Assembly: GCA_033964015.1 (NCBI GenBank)
Contig: CM066912.1
Span: forward strand, 19,207,073 to 19,271,072
Direction of reading: 5' to 3'
Source: Scolanthus callimorphus
Lineage: Eukaryota; Cnidaria; Anthozoa; Actiniaria; Edwardsiidae
Length of the DNA stretch: 64,000 nt
Shown: positions 34,402 through 45,750 of the stretch, in pieces
How positions within the stretch are numbered: the first letter of the stretch is position 1
Layout of the letters: every line of letters starts with the position of its first letter
The notes under the pieces: model-generated
Seen by the model: the letters and a program-made list of their open reading frames with translations, nothing else
Databases searched by the model: none
Told to the model about the DNA's origin: nothing
Position numbers and translations under genes: made by a program

Positions 34402-34859
34402 CTGGAAGAATAATGGCATAATGAAACACTTTAATGGACAAATTCAATTCAGTATTGTATGTGGAACACAGACTAGCCACAGAGAAGCATTTCATCTCAC
34501 ATGAAACAAAATTGTATGAGTCCAGAAAAAAGTCCATGCATTCCCTACAGAAGCGATTTATAAATTCCAGAGGATTGGGTAACAAATGCCATTTTTTCCC
34601 CATTCAATCACTGTATGTATAATTGTAAAAACACAATGTTTCAATGTCATCATTACACCATTATCAAGTCTGTGATAAGTACAGTAAATTGCTTAGGGAC
34701 TTTGAACAATTAGACTTTCGCAATTTTCAGTATTTATCACTTGATAATGGCATCATGATGACGTTGAAATGTCATGTTTTACAATTATATTTTGCATGCT
34801 CTGTGTTAAGAAACCTTATTAAGAATCACTGCATATTTTGCTGTAAATTCCAGATAGGT

Positions 34860-34876
34860 GGGGGGGGGGGGGGGGG
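34860..34876. repeat. 17-base G run
   Basis: An uninterrupted poly-G tract in the intron-like spacer between the two degraded genes. It resembles the poly-C/G cores of local MITEs at 35983 and 39687. Confidence 0.85.
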
Positions 34877-34950
34877 TCATAGACAGACCGACAGACAAAA
34901 ATACATAAACCCCTTCGATGTGATGGGTTCATGGGTTTTTCGATCCTGCT

Positions 34951-35220
34951 TCTCTGATTGGTCTAGTGACATTTCCTTGTTCTCTGATTGGCCTGGTGAC
35001 ATCCTGGGTCTCTGATTGGACTGGTGACATTTCCTGGTTCTCTGATTGGCCTAGCGACATTTCCTGGTTCTCTGATTGGACTAGTGACATTTCCTGGGTC
35101 TCTGATTGGCCTACTGACATTTCCTGGTTCTCTGATTGGTCTAGTGCCTTTTTCTGGGTCTCTGATTGGTCTGCTGACATTTCCTGGTTTTCTGATTGGT
35201 CTGGCGACATTTCCTCTTGC
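34951..35220. repeat. Nine tandem 30-bp units
   Basis: The unit TCTCTGATTGGTCTAGTGAC plus ATTTCCTGGT is repeated nine times with near-perfect 30-bp spacing and ends exactly where the stop codon of the neighbouring gene begins. Because 30 is a multiple of 3, repetitive open frames appear on both strands (decapeptide repeats such as SLIGLVTFPG), but none has other coding support. Confidence 0.93.
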
Positions 35221-36704
35221 TATTCCTCAATGTCATATTGCCACGTTGGTCCTCTGAAGAGAGCCATAAACCTGTGACCAAAGTGTGCAAACATGGTCTC
35301 CAACCACTTCACATAATAATCCTCAATTCCAAGCTTTTGTGAACTCTTAGAAGCAAAAACCTGATGTTGTAATCTATGAGTCCATATGGCATTCTGTTGA
35401 GGGGCATCCTTGTGCTGTTGTCACTGTCCTTCTCCAAACATTTGCACAAACTGTACACAATGTTCTCTTTCTTGCTCTCATGTAGTGCATAGCATTTATG
35501 CCTTTGTTTATAAAGTCATGCCCAATAAACTTTAAAAAATCAAAATCGTATGTGTCAATAATAAACATCTTGAGTGTGTGCTGCATAAGCTGCACCTGCA
35601 TTCGCTCAGACATGACAGTCCGAAATGTCCTGTCCTGATTGTTTCTTGCTTGGTGAGTGGCCAAAAATAGGTGACAAATTCAGATCCTGTATCCTCGGTC
35701 TTCTGTTTGGGGTCATTGATGGTCACAGGGAGCTGCCAACAATTAATGGTTCATCTAGAATGTAGCTAATGTCATATGCCTCCTCTGCTTCCACTGTACT
35801 TGAGAATGTCTTGCTAAGATACTTTGTCACACGGTTTCTGCATGATGTTCCTGCAACCAAAAATGGGTAAATAGCTTTTAGGTGTTCTTTGACATGCAAT
35901 AAAAAAAAAAAAATAAAATGTGTGGTTCGAAAAAATATCCATACCCCCCACGGAAGGGATTGGAAATTCCAGAGGGGTGTGGGGGGGGGGGGGGGGTTAC
36001 CTGATTTTTTTCCACACAAATACTGTATTTTCCTTTGTCAATTTGCAAATGTCAATTATGGATGTTACACTGGTTTTTGTATAATGTATCTTCAAAATAA
36101 TCTTTACCTGTCCTAGCTGACTTGCAAGTCATATTTATTGCACTGGCACAGGCGTCCCAAAATGCTGTGCTTTTGCCTTGTGGCCATTTGTTGGTGTGCA
36201 GCATCCTCTTTGTGCCTCCACGGGACGTTATACGGTTCCAGCGTCCACAAATCGAGCATCATTTTCATTTGTTCCTTCCGGGGCCTCCGAGATATCGTTT
36301 ATTTCTTTGACTACGTCTTCGGTGCGACGCGGTCGCTTGTAAACAACGGGAGCTTGTCTTTCCTTCGGCGGTTATCGCTTTGGTTATCGCTACTTTTTGG
36401 AGTTGCTCCTCTGATAGAGTTGCTTTGATCGGAACATCTTTCTCTTTTGTATGCCCTGCCTGGCCTGTCCAGTGCAAGCAACAGATATATGTATGCTTTT
36501 TTACGTGGTCTACAGTGAATGCATTTCCTCGACCACAAGCGTTGCCCCATGCCAGGCATCTTTCTTCCCCTTGAGACCTCTTCGGAAACGGCAAAAACAT
36601 ACTTTTCCCTTTTTGTAAGAATCTCTTTAGAGCCAGATGGAGCTTCTTTGGATACCTTGAATCACTGTTACACTCCCCCAGCAGCAATGTTTGGTGGTAA
36701 CCAT
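35220..36704 (-). pseudogene. THAP-like zinc-finger gene of a cnidarian repeat family, frameshifted
   Basis: The first exon starts at an ATG at 36704 (MVTTKHCCWG) and, across a frame change, ends a zinc-binding module with YICCLHW, a C-x2-H resembling a THAP finger. A second exon (to about 36108) encodes TSRGGTKRMLHTNKWPQGKS and ends at donor ACAG|GTAAAG. The third starts after TTTTGGTTGCAG near 35850 with SCRNRVTKYLSKTFSSTVEAEEAYD. Later blocks read HTLKMFIIDTYDFDFLKFIG, RMPYGLIDYNIRF and ETMFAHFGHRFMALFRGPTW, with the stop at 35220-35222. At least three frameshifts are needed. THAP fingers bind DNA and often derive from P-element-like transposases, but no catalytic domain was recognised. 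Function unknown. Confidence 0.62.
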
Positions 36705-38113
36705 CTGAAGGACTGAAAAATACTAAATATTCTCGCTATACGCTCGCTTTGCTACACAACTCCTTGTGAAATCTCGCGCTGTTTGTCCGACCCACGCGGG
36801 GGGTCTCTAGGTGACAAGTTCTATTTTTAGATCGTCCGCGCAGCGCTATTGTTGCATTTGTTTTGAAGCACAACTTGACACAAAGTGCGTAGGCAGATCT
36901 GCGGCTCATATCATTATTGCTGGGACAAAAGGCCGAGAAAACAATAACTTCAGTCTATAAAATGAAAAGTGTACTTGAAAAAGTACTTTGGTTCAAACAG
37001 GGAAGTGTGGTTCAAAGGATCCTAGCACAGTAATATATCCTAACCCATGCTCACTGTTTAAGATAGGGCTAAATCCTAGCGTCCGCGCATCTCTTCAATC
37101 GGCCTAATTACCCCTTAGCGACGTCCAAATCCATATTAGACCTTTCCGATTTAGCGGAATAAAAATACTATATTCCGCGGCTATATTCCACAAGTTATAA
37201 AGCGCCGATAACCAATTTCTCATTTCTAAAAATTCGTTTTAGACTAAAATGAATTGTGTATACTTTACAGGCAACCTTCGAAAGGCTTATTTTGGGAGCT
37301 TTGTGTTCGTTTGAAAAATGAAAATAAGGTGCGACTGAAGAAATATGTAAACCTGATAATACGTGCTGGCCGAGCGTGAAAGTCAAGTCTTTCATTTAAA
37401 ATAATAACAAGAACTTAGAAAGAAAAACAAGCTAATAGCAAAAACCACAGGGCGAAAAAAAAAATTATGAAGGAAAAATTTGCATATCTCTAAAAGAAAA
37501 CCATTCCTATGCTTTTGCAGGTTTATAAGCCCTTGCTCAACGAGGCAGCAAGAGGCTAAGCGTGTGAACAACGAAATATGTTGCCTTTTCCGCGCTAAAC
37601 ATGGCAATATTGTAGCCAGAAGTGGCTATTGGAGAAACCATAGATGCGCACAACAAAGATGTTTCTGATGAGGTTCAGAAGCAGTTGTTTGTTGCTGCAA
37701 CAATTTTGTTGCCTGCACGTTTAGTTCTTCAGTCTCTAGACAAAATGGTCAAAACTGAATCACCACCAGCTCTTACTTTGAACAATCTTGTCATAGATAA
37801 AATGATTTCCGTAAAAAGAGAGGATAAATGAAGTTAGTGGTTTTGATTTAATTTTGAAGCGAGCAATGCTGGCTACGCAGAGTGCTGGCCACTTCTTTGA
37901 CAAGAAAATAGCTCAAATCGCAATCCAATTACATCGTCTTGAAACGGGTCAAAATACCTAGAATTTCATTTGTCTAACAACTGAAAGGATTTTATATTAA
38001 TCTAGAGGATTATTTGATTACTACGGGCAAATGTACATGTTTTTTCACGGTTACAATTTTACTTATTTGATGTCCACGGTGGACTGATATTAGGCGTGAG
38101 AGAGCCCCTTTAA
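36705..38113. other. Non-coding upstream region
   Basis: No gene supported. About 37133-37195 holds an A/T-rich repeat with CCTTTCCGATTTAGCGGAAT that recurs inverted at 45675-45750. Short open frames at 37480-37831 have no recognisable domain. Confidence 0.4.
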
Positions 38114-38582
38114 GACCCCGTCCACACTACACCGTTTTCAAACGAAAACGGATACTTTTTGCTCCGTTTTCAAAAAGATTTGCGTCCACACTTATCGTTT
38201 TCGTATCGTTTTCGCCCGTCCACACTACAACGCGTATCCGTACGAAAAATAAGCTCAACGCATGCGTGTTTCGATCCGTCGGCCGGCAAAATTGGTCGGG
38301 TTTACTGTAGTGACGTCATCGTTTTCAGATAGCATCGTTTTCACCCGTCCACACTAGAATTGATCGGGTTTACTGTGGTGACGTCATCGTTTTCAGATAG
38401 CATCGTTTTCACCCGTCCACACTAAAAAAACAGCGTTTTCAAACAGCTCCGTTTTCATATCGCTCCGCTCTGGAGAGCGTTTTCGGATTGATCCGTTTTC
38501 GGCGTTGTAGTGTGGACGATAGCCGTTTCCGGAGCAAAAAGTATCCGTTTTCGTATGAAAACGGTGTAGTGTGGACGGGGTC
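38114..38582. mobile_element. MITE, GACCCCGTCCACACTAC family, copy 2
   Basis: 469 bp with inverted ends starting GACCCCGTCCACACTAC and TAA direct repeats on both sides (38111-38113 and 38583-38585). The interior holds a tandem duplication of about 65 bp with TGACGTCATCGTTTTCAGAT and CACCCGTCCACACTA. It is the longer relative of 12222-12413. Confidence 0.88.
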
Positions 38583-38585
38583 TAA

Positions 38586-39143
38586 ATCCATCCAGCCGGT
38601 TTTTACGCAATGCACAATAGCACGTGTTCATCTTTTTCACTTGGCACACGAACCAGGAGAACAAGCGGAGAAAATTAAACTAAAAGAAATAACAGGGAAT
38701 TAAACAAAAAATTATTTGAGCACAGACCATTTCACCCCATGAGTACGGCTAATAAGCGATTGTCAATTCTATAAAGTGCGATTCCTATATCAAACTTCGC
38801 AAAGGCATCGTAACTCGGTAAGCTTAGCGAGAGGTGTTTTTTACGCCGATTGTGTATACAACTATTTCAATGAACGTTGTCGGTCTTGTGAGCACTCACA
38901 CCTACGCACCCAGACCGAAAGCAGTTTGGGTATAGAAACAAACTATCCTATCTATACTATTACTAGTATGCCAACATGGCAGTGAGTGCTGCCGTTGTAA
39001 TTCACAATGAATAGTCCAGTTTTAAAATTGTTGATTTGACCATTTGATGATTTTCATGATGGGTTATCAGGGCAAGATGGTGGAAATAACACTGATTCAC
39101 ATGGGAAGCTGAATGGATGGAATGGAAGCTGAAAATCATTACT
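38586..39143. other. Non-coding
   Basis: No gene or repeat was recognised apart from short open frames without context. Confidence 0.35.
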
Positions 39144-39220
39144 CTGCTGGCAGAGGCCTTTTTTCTCTGTATTTCGCTCAGGGCTAGCGAAATACAGAGA
39201 AAAGAGGCCTCTGCCAGCAG
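39144..39220. repeat. 35-bp-arm hairpin, CTGCTGGCAGAGGCC family
   Basis: Arms CTGCTGGCAGAGGCCTTTTT and its complement surround a 7-base loop. The terminal word recurs as the ends of the MITE at 45331-45484, so this is a minimal fold-back copy of that family. Confidence 0.8.
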
Positions 39221-39632
39221 GGTAGAAAATCATAACACAGAAGTCTTAATTTTAGACTATATGGTCATTCTCTTATCTTTTACTTCAGATTGTGAAATGG
39301 AAGACAAATATTATATATTAGAAATCAGAATCGCCCACTGATTGCTAACTACCAGAGCCTCCTACCACCCGTCAAAACATAAGGAGGCTTTGGAAAGGAG
39401 AATGAGACTGTCTGGATCAAGCTGGGACAATTTAAGGCTATTGAATAAGCGAGAAATTGAAATAAGATGAAAAAATATGAGATGTACAAAAACAACAGTA
39501 ATTTGCCAGAACTTTACACCATTGTTAATGGGGATGAAAGAAATTGTAAGAATGCAGAAAAAAATTGATAATCAATATCTGCTAAATCTCAAAGTAGCTT
39601 TTAATTAAACTTTTTCATGTCTCAGGCTAATG

Positions 39633-39879
39633 GGCAATTCCAGAAAATATATGTACCCCCACCATGGGCGGCACTAGTTTTTGCCCCCCCCCCCCCCCAT
39701 GCATCCAGAATTTCCAAAATGGCATATAGTATTCCTGAGAGGTTAACCTACAATAGCCTCCAGCTTCAAACCCCCCTCCCCTCATGCAGGGAGAATTCCG
39801 AGCTTTGAAAACCTCCCCTCCCATTCCGAATTTCCAAATGTCACCCGTCCCGGGTACATATATTTTCTAGAATTGCCCA
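39633..39879. mobile_element. MITE with TGGGCAATTCCAGAAAATAT ends and poly-C core
   Basis: The inverted ends TGGGCAATTCCAGAAAATAT and its complement (one gap) bound a 247-bp element with a 15-base C run and an AATTTCCAAAATGG block repeated in inverted form. Related poly-C/G stretches lie near 35940-36000, 62690 and the window start. Confidence 0.75.
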
Positions 39880-40351
39880 ATACAGATCCGAATCAGTAAT
39901 ATTATTGGCACTATCCAGCAGATTTTCTTGTTTTATTCCCGAATAATGTATGTGCTGATGTTTTCAAGGTTCAATTCTGTGGGAACTTCTCATAGTCTGC
40001 ATAAGATATAGTCCACTATATAGTTTACCATTAAGAGGTGTGTCAATATAAAGTAGCAGAATGCAACTACTTAACAGTTTCTTTGCATGGCTAGTAACAT
40101 CACTGTATTATATTCTTGAGCTGAATCTACAAAAAGAAAAGAATGCAAAACACATGGAAATGAATACAAATACACATGGTACAAGTTTTTTTGGGAATTC
40201 TCCTCTCTGGTTCAACAAGATATTCTGAATCAGGTGCAATCACTTTGCGATTGGTTTCACTACAGTCATGAAATTGACATGTAAGTTATTTAAAAAACTC
40301 AATAAAAGCTTCATGTACAAGGGGCAATTCCCCTCTCTGGTTCATTATGCA
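39880..40351. other. Non-coding; CTTAGAGCG-MITE fragment
   Basis: Contains the GCGATTGGTTTCACTACAG fragment near 40247 related to the MITE at 12456. GGGAATTCTCCTCTCTGG and CAATTCCCCTCTCTGG direct repeats lie at 40192 and 40325. No gene was recognised. Confidence 0.4.
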
Positions 40352-40609
40352 CTACTCAGGCTTAATCTTAATCCCCCAATTGATCCAAGTTGAAGAAGAC
40401 CTGAGTGGGAAATTATATGGCAATTCGAGTTCCGTCTTGTTCTCGACAAAGGTCAGTTTGGAGTTCTTTGAAACTTGCTCTAACGTCGGCAAATCTTCCG
40501 TGGAATGGTTGTCAAATATATCTATAAATGCAATTACATGCATGGTAAGACTGACAAAAGAAATTAATAACTGTTACTTACCGATATTCTCCTGAAACTT
40601 GACAAACAT
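40352..40609 (-). CDS. Putative two-exon 65-residue protein with a 60-bp intron
   Basis: The ATG at 40609 opens a 28-base exon (MFVKFQENI plus one base). It is followed by donor CG|GTAAGT and a 60-bp intron (40522-40581) ending TTTATAG, then a 170-base exon read to a stop at 40352. The joined frame is a multiple of three and free of stops. The product is acidic with no signal peptide or recognised domain. It may instead be the first exons of a larger transposon gene. The region upstream (40610-40900) is open non-coding DNA with a CCAAT-like word and could hold the promoter. Confidence 0.4.
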
Positions 40610-41000
40610 GTAAAGCGATCGACAAATCGTGAATGTTCCCAATCTTGACTCTAAACTCTCCGAAAAAACTCTCCGATGTTCCACTGACTGACTGACTGAA
40701 CCCAAAAACGAAGATACAAGTGATATCTTTTAGACTTTCTGCGCAGCTTACTTCCCAAGATGAAAAAATATTCTCTTCTCTCTACTTTCTAGCGAGTAGA
40801 GACATGCCGTCCATGACATGTGCTTGAAGCTTCACTAGTAAACATTACGTAATAGGCATGTTCTACTCTTTGATTGGTCCAAACACAATGGATTACTCAT
40901 AGTGGAAGCCTGCAAAGGATTGTGGTTTAGTGTTTTGTTTCAACCACAATCGTTTGCGGGCTTTAGCTTTTCGGGCCCTATATTTCCTGAATGTTGTGAA
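40610..41000. other. Possible promoter region, otherwise non-coding
   Basis: Contains a (GACT)n tract near 40687 and a TTGGTCCAAACACAATGG block near 40875. No gene was seen. Confidence 0.3.
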
Positions 41001-41004
41001 TTAG

Positions 41005-41580
41005 AGAGCTTTTTTTATATATATTTTTATTAAATTTAAGCCCTATAAAGTAGTACAGATAGATGAATAAGTAAATAAACAATCTCTCCCCCCTCCCCCC
41101 CAAAAAAATCACAATGAAGTCCAGATAACTAGAATTTAACTAGATAGACAAATCCCCATCCCTCCCCCCCCAAAAAGATAATAATAATAATAAAATAAAT
41201 AAATCATGATAGCAATAATAATGAACAGGACGGTTTCCTTCAGACAGAAGTCTTTTTAGAAAATAAAACTTAATATCTTGCTTCATTTGTCAAAATGAAT
41301 AGTAAGTTTGTCCATCTCTCTTGCAATAAAGTATTCTGTTCTGTACACAGACTTGAGCCTAACGAAAAACGAGGATAGCAGAGGTTTCTGGTTACTTGAT
41401 TTACAAGAGAATATAAAGTATTTAGCAATTAAAATTAAGTGATTTAATATGATTAAGTTCTCATCTTGTTGTCCAACAAACCCTAAAATAACATCCAGTT
41501 CACTCAAGTCCCTATTGAGCAGCTTTGTGTCTTTAAGAAGCTTTCTAAAACGTAACAAAAAGTAGGAAACAAAAGTAATT
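41005..41580 (-). mobile_element. 5'-truncated LINE tail inserted in BEL
   Basis: The minus strand encodes a LINE C-terminal segment ([52 protein letters not shown]) ending in a stop at 41283. A 3' untranslated region with (ATT)n and G-rich patches follows, then an A-rich end near 41010. The RT catalytic core is missing. It replaces the BEL integrase C-terminal half and is fused in frame to it. Confidence 0.7.
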
Positions 41581-43588
41581 TGCCTGGCTAGGTTATCTTG
41601 TAGTGCTTCGCTCTTCCTGATCTTCTTTATCCAGGTGGCTGTAGACTTGAAGACTGATGCATTATCAGACACCATGCGCTTCGGCCGCGTACGTCGAGTC
41701 TCGAACGCATTTAACTTCCCCTGAAATTCTTCAGCTGTTTGCGATCTTGTCACTTCAAGGTGGACAACCCGTGAGGCAGCGCTTGTAAGTCAAAGGACCA
41801 GCGAAGTCAACCCCAGTCGTCTCAAAAAGTCGTCCCTCCTCTGTGCGGAAAGTCGGCAAGTCTGCTGTCGCCGTCTCACCATACGGTTTGGCACTAAACA
41901 CCTTGCAGACGTTGCAACTGTGTATGATCTTCTTGACCTTGGATCTCAACTATGGAACCCACCATTTCTCTCTCATGGCTGACATTGTGTCGGATAAACT
42001 TGTCTGCGAACACTCCGCCCTCGATGTAGATCGGCTGATAACCACTTATCCTCCCCTTGCACTTGAGAACTTTTGTTTGCTCGTCCCTCACTATCTTCCA
42101 CCCCGGGGTCTCGAGATCTGGCTGGGTGTCAGCTTGTACTCGTCGTATCCAAGTCGTTTCTGCGCTCATTATCTCTTCGGTAGTTAGTGGTCCTCTCTTC
42201 TTCTCCTCCTTCCGTGTCTTAGCTAGGGCGTTGGCCTTGAATCTCAATGCCCATGCAGTCACTCGAAGTGTCTTCCAGTAAGAACTTCTCTCAAGTAGAG
42301 CATCCCACTCATCTGGCTCGCGCTTCGCAGTAAACCATTCTGCTTCTGCTGACAGCTTGTTTTCTTCACTTACTTTCTTCGTTGTTTCGAGTTTCGGCTG
42401 CTTCAGTCTCGTTGAGTAGCCAGTCTGGACCTGAAAACCAACCTTGTCTCTCCATCTTCTCTAAATTCGCCCCACGACTTCCGAGGTCGGCCAGGTTTCT
42501 ATCAGTTGGACAGTACTTCCAGTCGATTCCAGTCTCTTGTGTTACTTCCGCTATCTTCTTAACACGATTACGCACAAAAACTTTCCATGACTTTCCTGGA
42601 TTGCAGATCCAATAAAGCGCAACCATACTGTCCATCCACACACTAACCGTCGCGATTGGCCAATGCTTTAGGGCTGAGAGGAGATTCTTGACCATGTTGG
42701 CGGCCATGTGCCCACTCGCCAACTCAAGCCTCGCTATCGTGGTGTTGCGCTTTGAGATTCTACTTTTCGAGGCTAGCAGTCCCTTAACGACTCCACTCTC
42801 GTGCTCAATCACTGCGATCGTCACGGCTGAACAAGCAACATTGCTCGCGTCGGCGAACACGTGTATGTGTACCTTATTTATCTTGCGGATATCTCTGGAA
42901 ATGCTTCTGGGCACCTTCACGTTTCTTAGCTGTGCGCTCCACTTTATCCAATCCTTCTTCACTGGCTCGCTCACTTCCGCATTCCAACCTCCCTTCTCGT
43001 CACAAGCTTCTCGATATATGCGCTTTCCTTCAACCATCGTTGGCGACATTATTCCTAACGGGTCATACACTCCACTTATCTTGCTCAATATAGTGCGCTT
43101 TGTCACGGGATTATTCTCAGGTTTGATCGGCTTGGATCGGCTTGGATCTCCAGCGAACCTTGTCGCTCGTCCCAGACGTGTCCGAGTATCTTGCTTGGGT
43201 TTGGTTCTTCGTCAAGCCCAACCACATTCGATTCCCATTTGTGGACGGGAAACTTCGCAGATTCGAATATGTTTGTTGCTTCTTTCTTGAACTTCGTCAG
43301 TTCTTCCACGTCACTTCCGTACTGCATGAGATTGTCCACGTATGTGTTTTCTCGAAGAGCTTCAACGGTGGTTGCGAACTTTTCAGGTTGGCGGTCAAGA
43401 TGATACTTGATAGTAGCTCCAAGCATGAACGGGCTAGCTTCTGCGCCGAAAGGAACTCGCGTAAACCGGAAGTGACGCTCTTTGTTGTTGACGTTAAACA
43501 GAAATCGAAATGCGTCTCGATCTTCGTCTCTTATGCTAATTTGAAGGAAAGCCTTCTGGAGGTCTGCAATTATCAAGTGTGTGGACAT
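41581..43588 (-). pseudogene. pol: BEL-2 Pol: RT, RNase H, partial integrase
   Basis: RT blocks LIIADLQKAFLQISI and TYVDNLMQYGSDVEEL are followed by ILGHVWD. RNase H begins near [14 protein letters not shown] and includes the [13 protein letters not shown] and [14 protein letters not shown] motifs. The integrase zinc region follows with FADKFIRHNVSH and CNVCK, then the first catalytic Asp in VDFAGPLTY and VSDNASVF carrying the second Asp. The third acidic residue is lost because the LINE tail starts after ALQDNLARQ. The pieces lie in different frames (for example near 43105, 42300, 41930 and 41755), so the copy is dead. Confidence 0.85.
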
Positions 43589-43990
43589 GCGCGCTGGATC
43601 TCTCCTGGATTTCGCTTCTTATTCTCTCTTCCTGCTCTAATTTTGTCTGGTATTTGTAGGCCTCCTCTAACTGTGCTTCTCTTCTCTGCTCTCTTTCTAG
43701 GACCTTGACTATCTTTTCTCTCATTTCTAACAACGGCGAATAACTGGCCTTTAAGTCTTTTCGCCATTGCCTGATTGCACGATCGTTCAACTCATCTCGA
43801 ATGTCATTGGTGCGTTTAGCTGTAATTTTCAGCTGAGAGAATTCTTTGTTTTCGATTAAGTCATCGGTTTCTTCTAGATAATATGATAGTTTACTGATTT
43901 CCTTTTTGATTTTCGTTTCAAGGTTCTTTTCTATCTCTGTGAGCTCGCCTTTGTCGCTCACGTCGGCGCTCGCCGATTTCTCGGCTTAAG
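43589..43990 (-). pseudogene. gag: BEL-2 Gag N-terminus
   Basis: The first ATG (43990) is followed after three codons by a TAA. The remaining frame from 43961 encodes an alpha-helical segment of about 120 residues rich in Lys/Glu (EKNLETKIKKEISKLSYYLE), as in BEL gag N-termini. It ends where a deletion joins it to RT near 43590. Confidence 0.65.
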
Positions 43991-44053
43991 TTCCCATTGT
44001 TTACACAAAGCACACAATGTTCTAGCACGATTTGCCACAATAATTCACGTTTT

Positions 44054-44071
44054 ATCCTGGTCACGGCACCA
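44054..44071 (-). promoter_or_regulatory. BEL-2 primer-binding site
   Basis: The minus strand reads TGGTGCCGTGACCAGGAT, the TGG-initial site typical of BEL/Pao elements. It lies four bases inside the likely LTR boundary, which on the plus strand starts TGTACGGAACACC at 44076. Confidence 0.65.
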
Positions 44072-44075
44072 CTAA

Positions 44076-45330
44076 TGTACGGAACACCGTCGGCACACCA
44101 ACTCTCAACTTTACTGTAATTATGTATTTAATCAGAATCAATATAAAGGTATAATAGAGGTCACTTATCTCTCTCCCAAATGCTTGCTTGTAACCCTCGC
44201 GTAGTCTCTCTCTCTCTCTCTCTCTCTACACACCCACTATCCGATTACATGGGTGCAAACATTCCTTGATAGTCACTTGGTTACATAATCACTGTTCACT
44301 GCTGTCACGCACTAATCACACAATCACTAAATATTGTCACTACATCGTCCGGTCACTGTCACAGAGTACTTGCAGGAATTTGCAGGGATAATTATTATTC
44401 GAAAGCTTTAAGCTGAGAAAAATTTTCATTCAAGTTTGAACAAACGTACACCGCCGTACACCGCCTTGCTTTCTGGAAGCACGCTAAGGCGAAATGCCAC
44501 AAAGCGATGAATAATATTTTCTAAGTATAAATCCTGACGCTGTATCGCAAAACGAAGGACACAAACCAGAAGAGAAGGAGGAAATCTCTCCAGTGGGCGT
44601 GTTTTTGTTGGAAAAGATGGCTAAGTTCTAATTCAAGCGATTTTTTCAGCGAGGGACAAAGCCATGTTGAAATCTCCCACATAAACTAAAAAGAACACAG
44701 TTCCCTTAGCCGATAGCACCATAGACATTCAAACCTAAATGGTTCTATTACAGATTACTTACATTTGTGTGTAGGGATAATTCTAATTCGAGAAAGATTT
44801 GAGCTGAGAAAAATTACATTCAAGTTTGAACAAACTTACACCTGGCACTGCCTACAGAGCGCGCGCTAATGATATTCTCTAAATATTCCTATTATAAACT
44901 AAGAAATTTCTTAGAACAGTTTAACTTTACCTGTTTCTTCTCTCGTACCTCACTGATAAGCATTATACAAACAATTCCGAAGTCAAATGTTTTTCTTTAA
45001 TAGGCTGCGTTTTCAATTTTAGCGGGTTCTTAGACAGATTTGAGAACCGGACTGACTCACCAAGACACACACACGTGCGTCATTTTCTCCACCAAAATCA
45101 GGGAGACCAGTGCAAAACAAACACACAAAAAGGGAGGTCATTAGTAATGTAAATCAGCAGTTTATGGAAGGGGGAACTTAGGTTGGGTCTTCTAGCGTCA
45201 CGAAGTGACGGGCTGTTTTCTTATTTTGATGATACCTCGCTGGTCTGAGTGCTAAATTCTACGAAAGAGAGCTTTGTTTCGAGCTAGTAATGTCGGCATT
45301 TATTCTTAGGATAACTTCTAACTCTTATTT
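44076..45330. other. Probable BEL-2 5' LTR, (TC)n and a spaced direct repeat
   Basis: The stretch from 44076 should be the 5' LTR, but its far end cannot be set without a partner LTR. A (TC)13 tract lies at 44203-44228. Two similar blocks at about 44386-44455 and 44775-44845, both containing AAGCTGAGAAAAATT-like and TCAAGTTTGAACAAAC words, form a direct repeat 390 bp apart. No gene was seen. Confidence 0.5.
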
Positions 45331-45484
45331 CCCTGCGAGCAGAGGCTACTTTTTATCTCCCTGCATTTTCTTTTACTTTTAATGATGTTTTCTTGTGTTT
45401 TTGAACTACGCAATAGTAGCCTCTGCACACAAATGTCATTTCTCTGTCGCGCATGTGTGAGAAAATGGCCTCTGCTAGCAGGGG
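45331..45484. mobile_element. MITE with CCCTGCKRGCAGAGGC ends
   Basis: The inverted ends CCCTGCGAGCAGAGGC and CCCTGCTAGCAGAGGC bound 154 bp. Internal CATTTTCTTT/TGAGAAAATG words continue the symmetry. It belongs to the same family as the hairpin at 39144. Confidence 0.75.
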
Positions 45485-45674
45485 AAACTCTTATAGGCCT
45501 GACTCACAGGGAAAAGCTTTGACACCAGCGTGACCAGCCCGGCCTGCTCGTTGGTTTGAAACAGTGGCCCTCTTTACCATTTCCAGAACTGTCAAGAGAA
45601 AAAGGTTACGTGTAGTTAGAGAGCTTTCGATTTTGACATAAATCTAGACCACACTTCAACATGAAATCGCGGCA

Positions 45675-45750
45675 AGATAACGCGGAATATAGCCGCGGAA
45701 TACTATATGCCAATTCCGCCTCTATTCCGCTAAATCGGAAAGGTCTATTG
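45675..45750. repeat. Inverted copy of the 37.13-kb repeat
   Basis: Holds ATTCCGCTAAATCGGAAAGG and GCGGAATATAGCCGCGGAAT, the reverse complement of 37133-37195. It is a fragment of a dispersed A/T-rich MITE-like repeat next to the DIRS end. Confidence 0.65.

Larger units (their letters stand above)
41581..44075 (-). mobile_element. Second BEL/Pao element, internally deleted
   Basis: A minus-strand BEL relic: primer-binding site (44071-44054), gag N-terminus, then an abrupt jump to mid-RT, RNase H, integrase zinc region and half the integrase core, truncated by the LINE tail at 41580. Gag C-terminus, protease and the first RT blocks are deleted. No 3' LTR remains. It belongs to a different BEL lineage from the 22-30 kb copy, judged by the sequence YVDNLMQYG at the RT active site. 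Confidence 0.85.

Noticed and set aside
34929..35277. Open frames on both strands with decapeptide repeats
   Set aside because: Products of the 30-bp tandem array; no start context or domain. Kept only as a possible readthrough idea.
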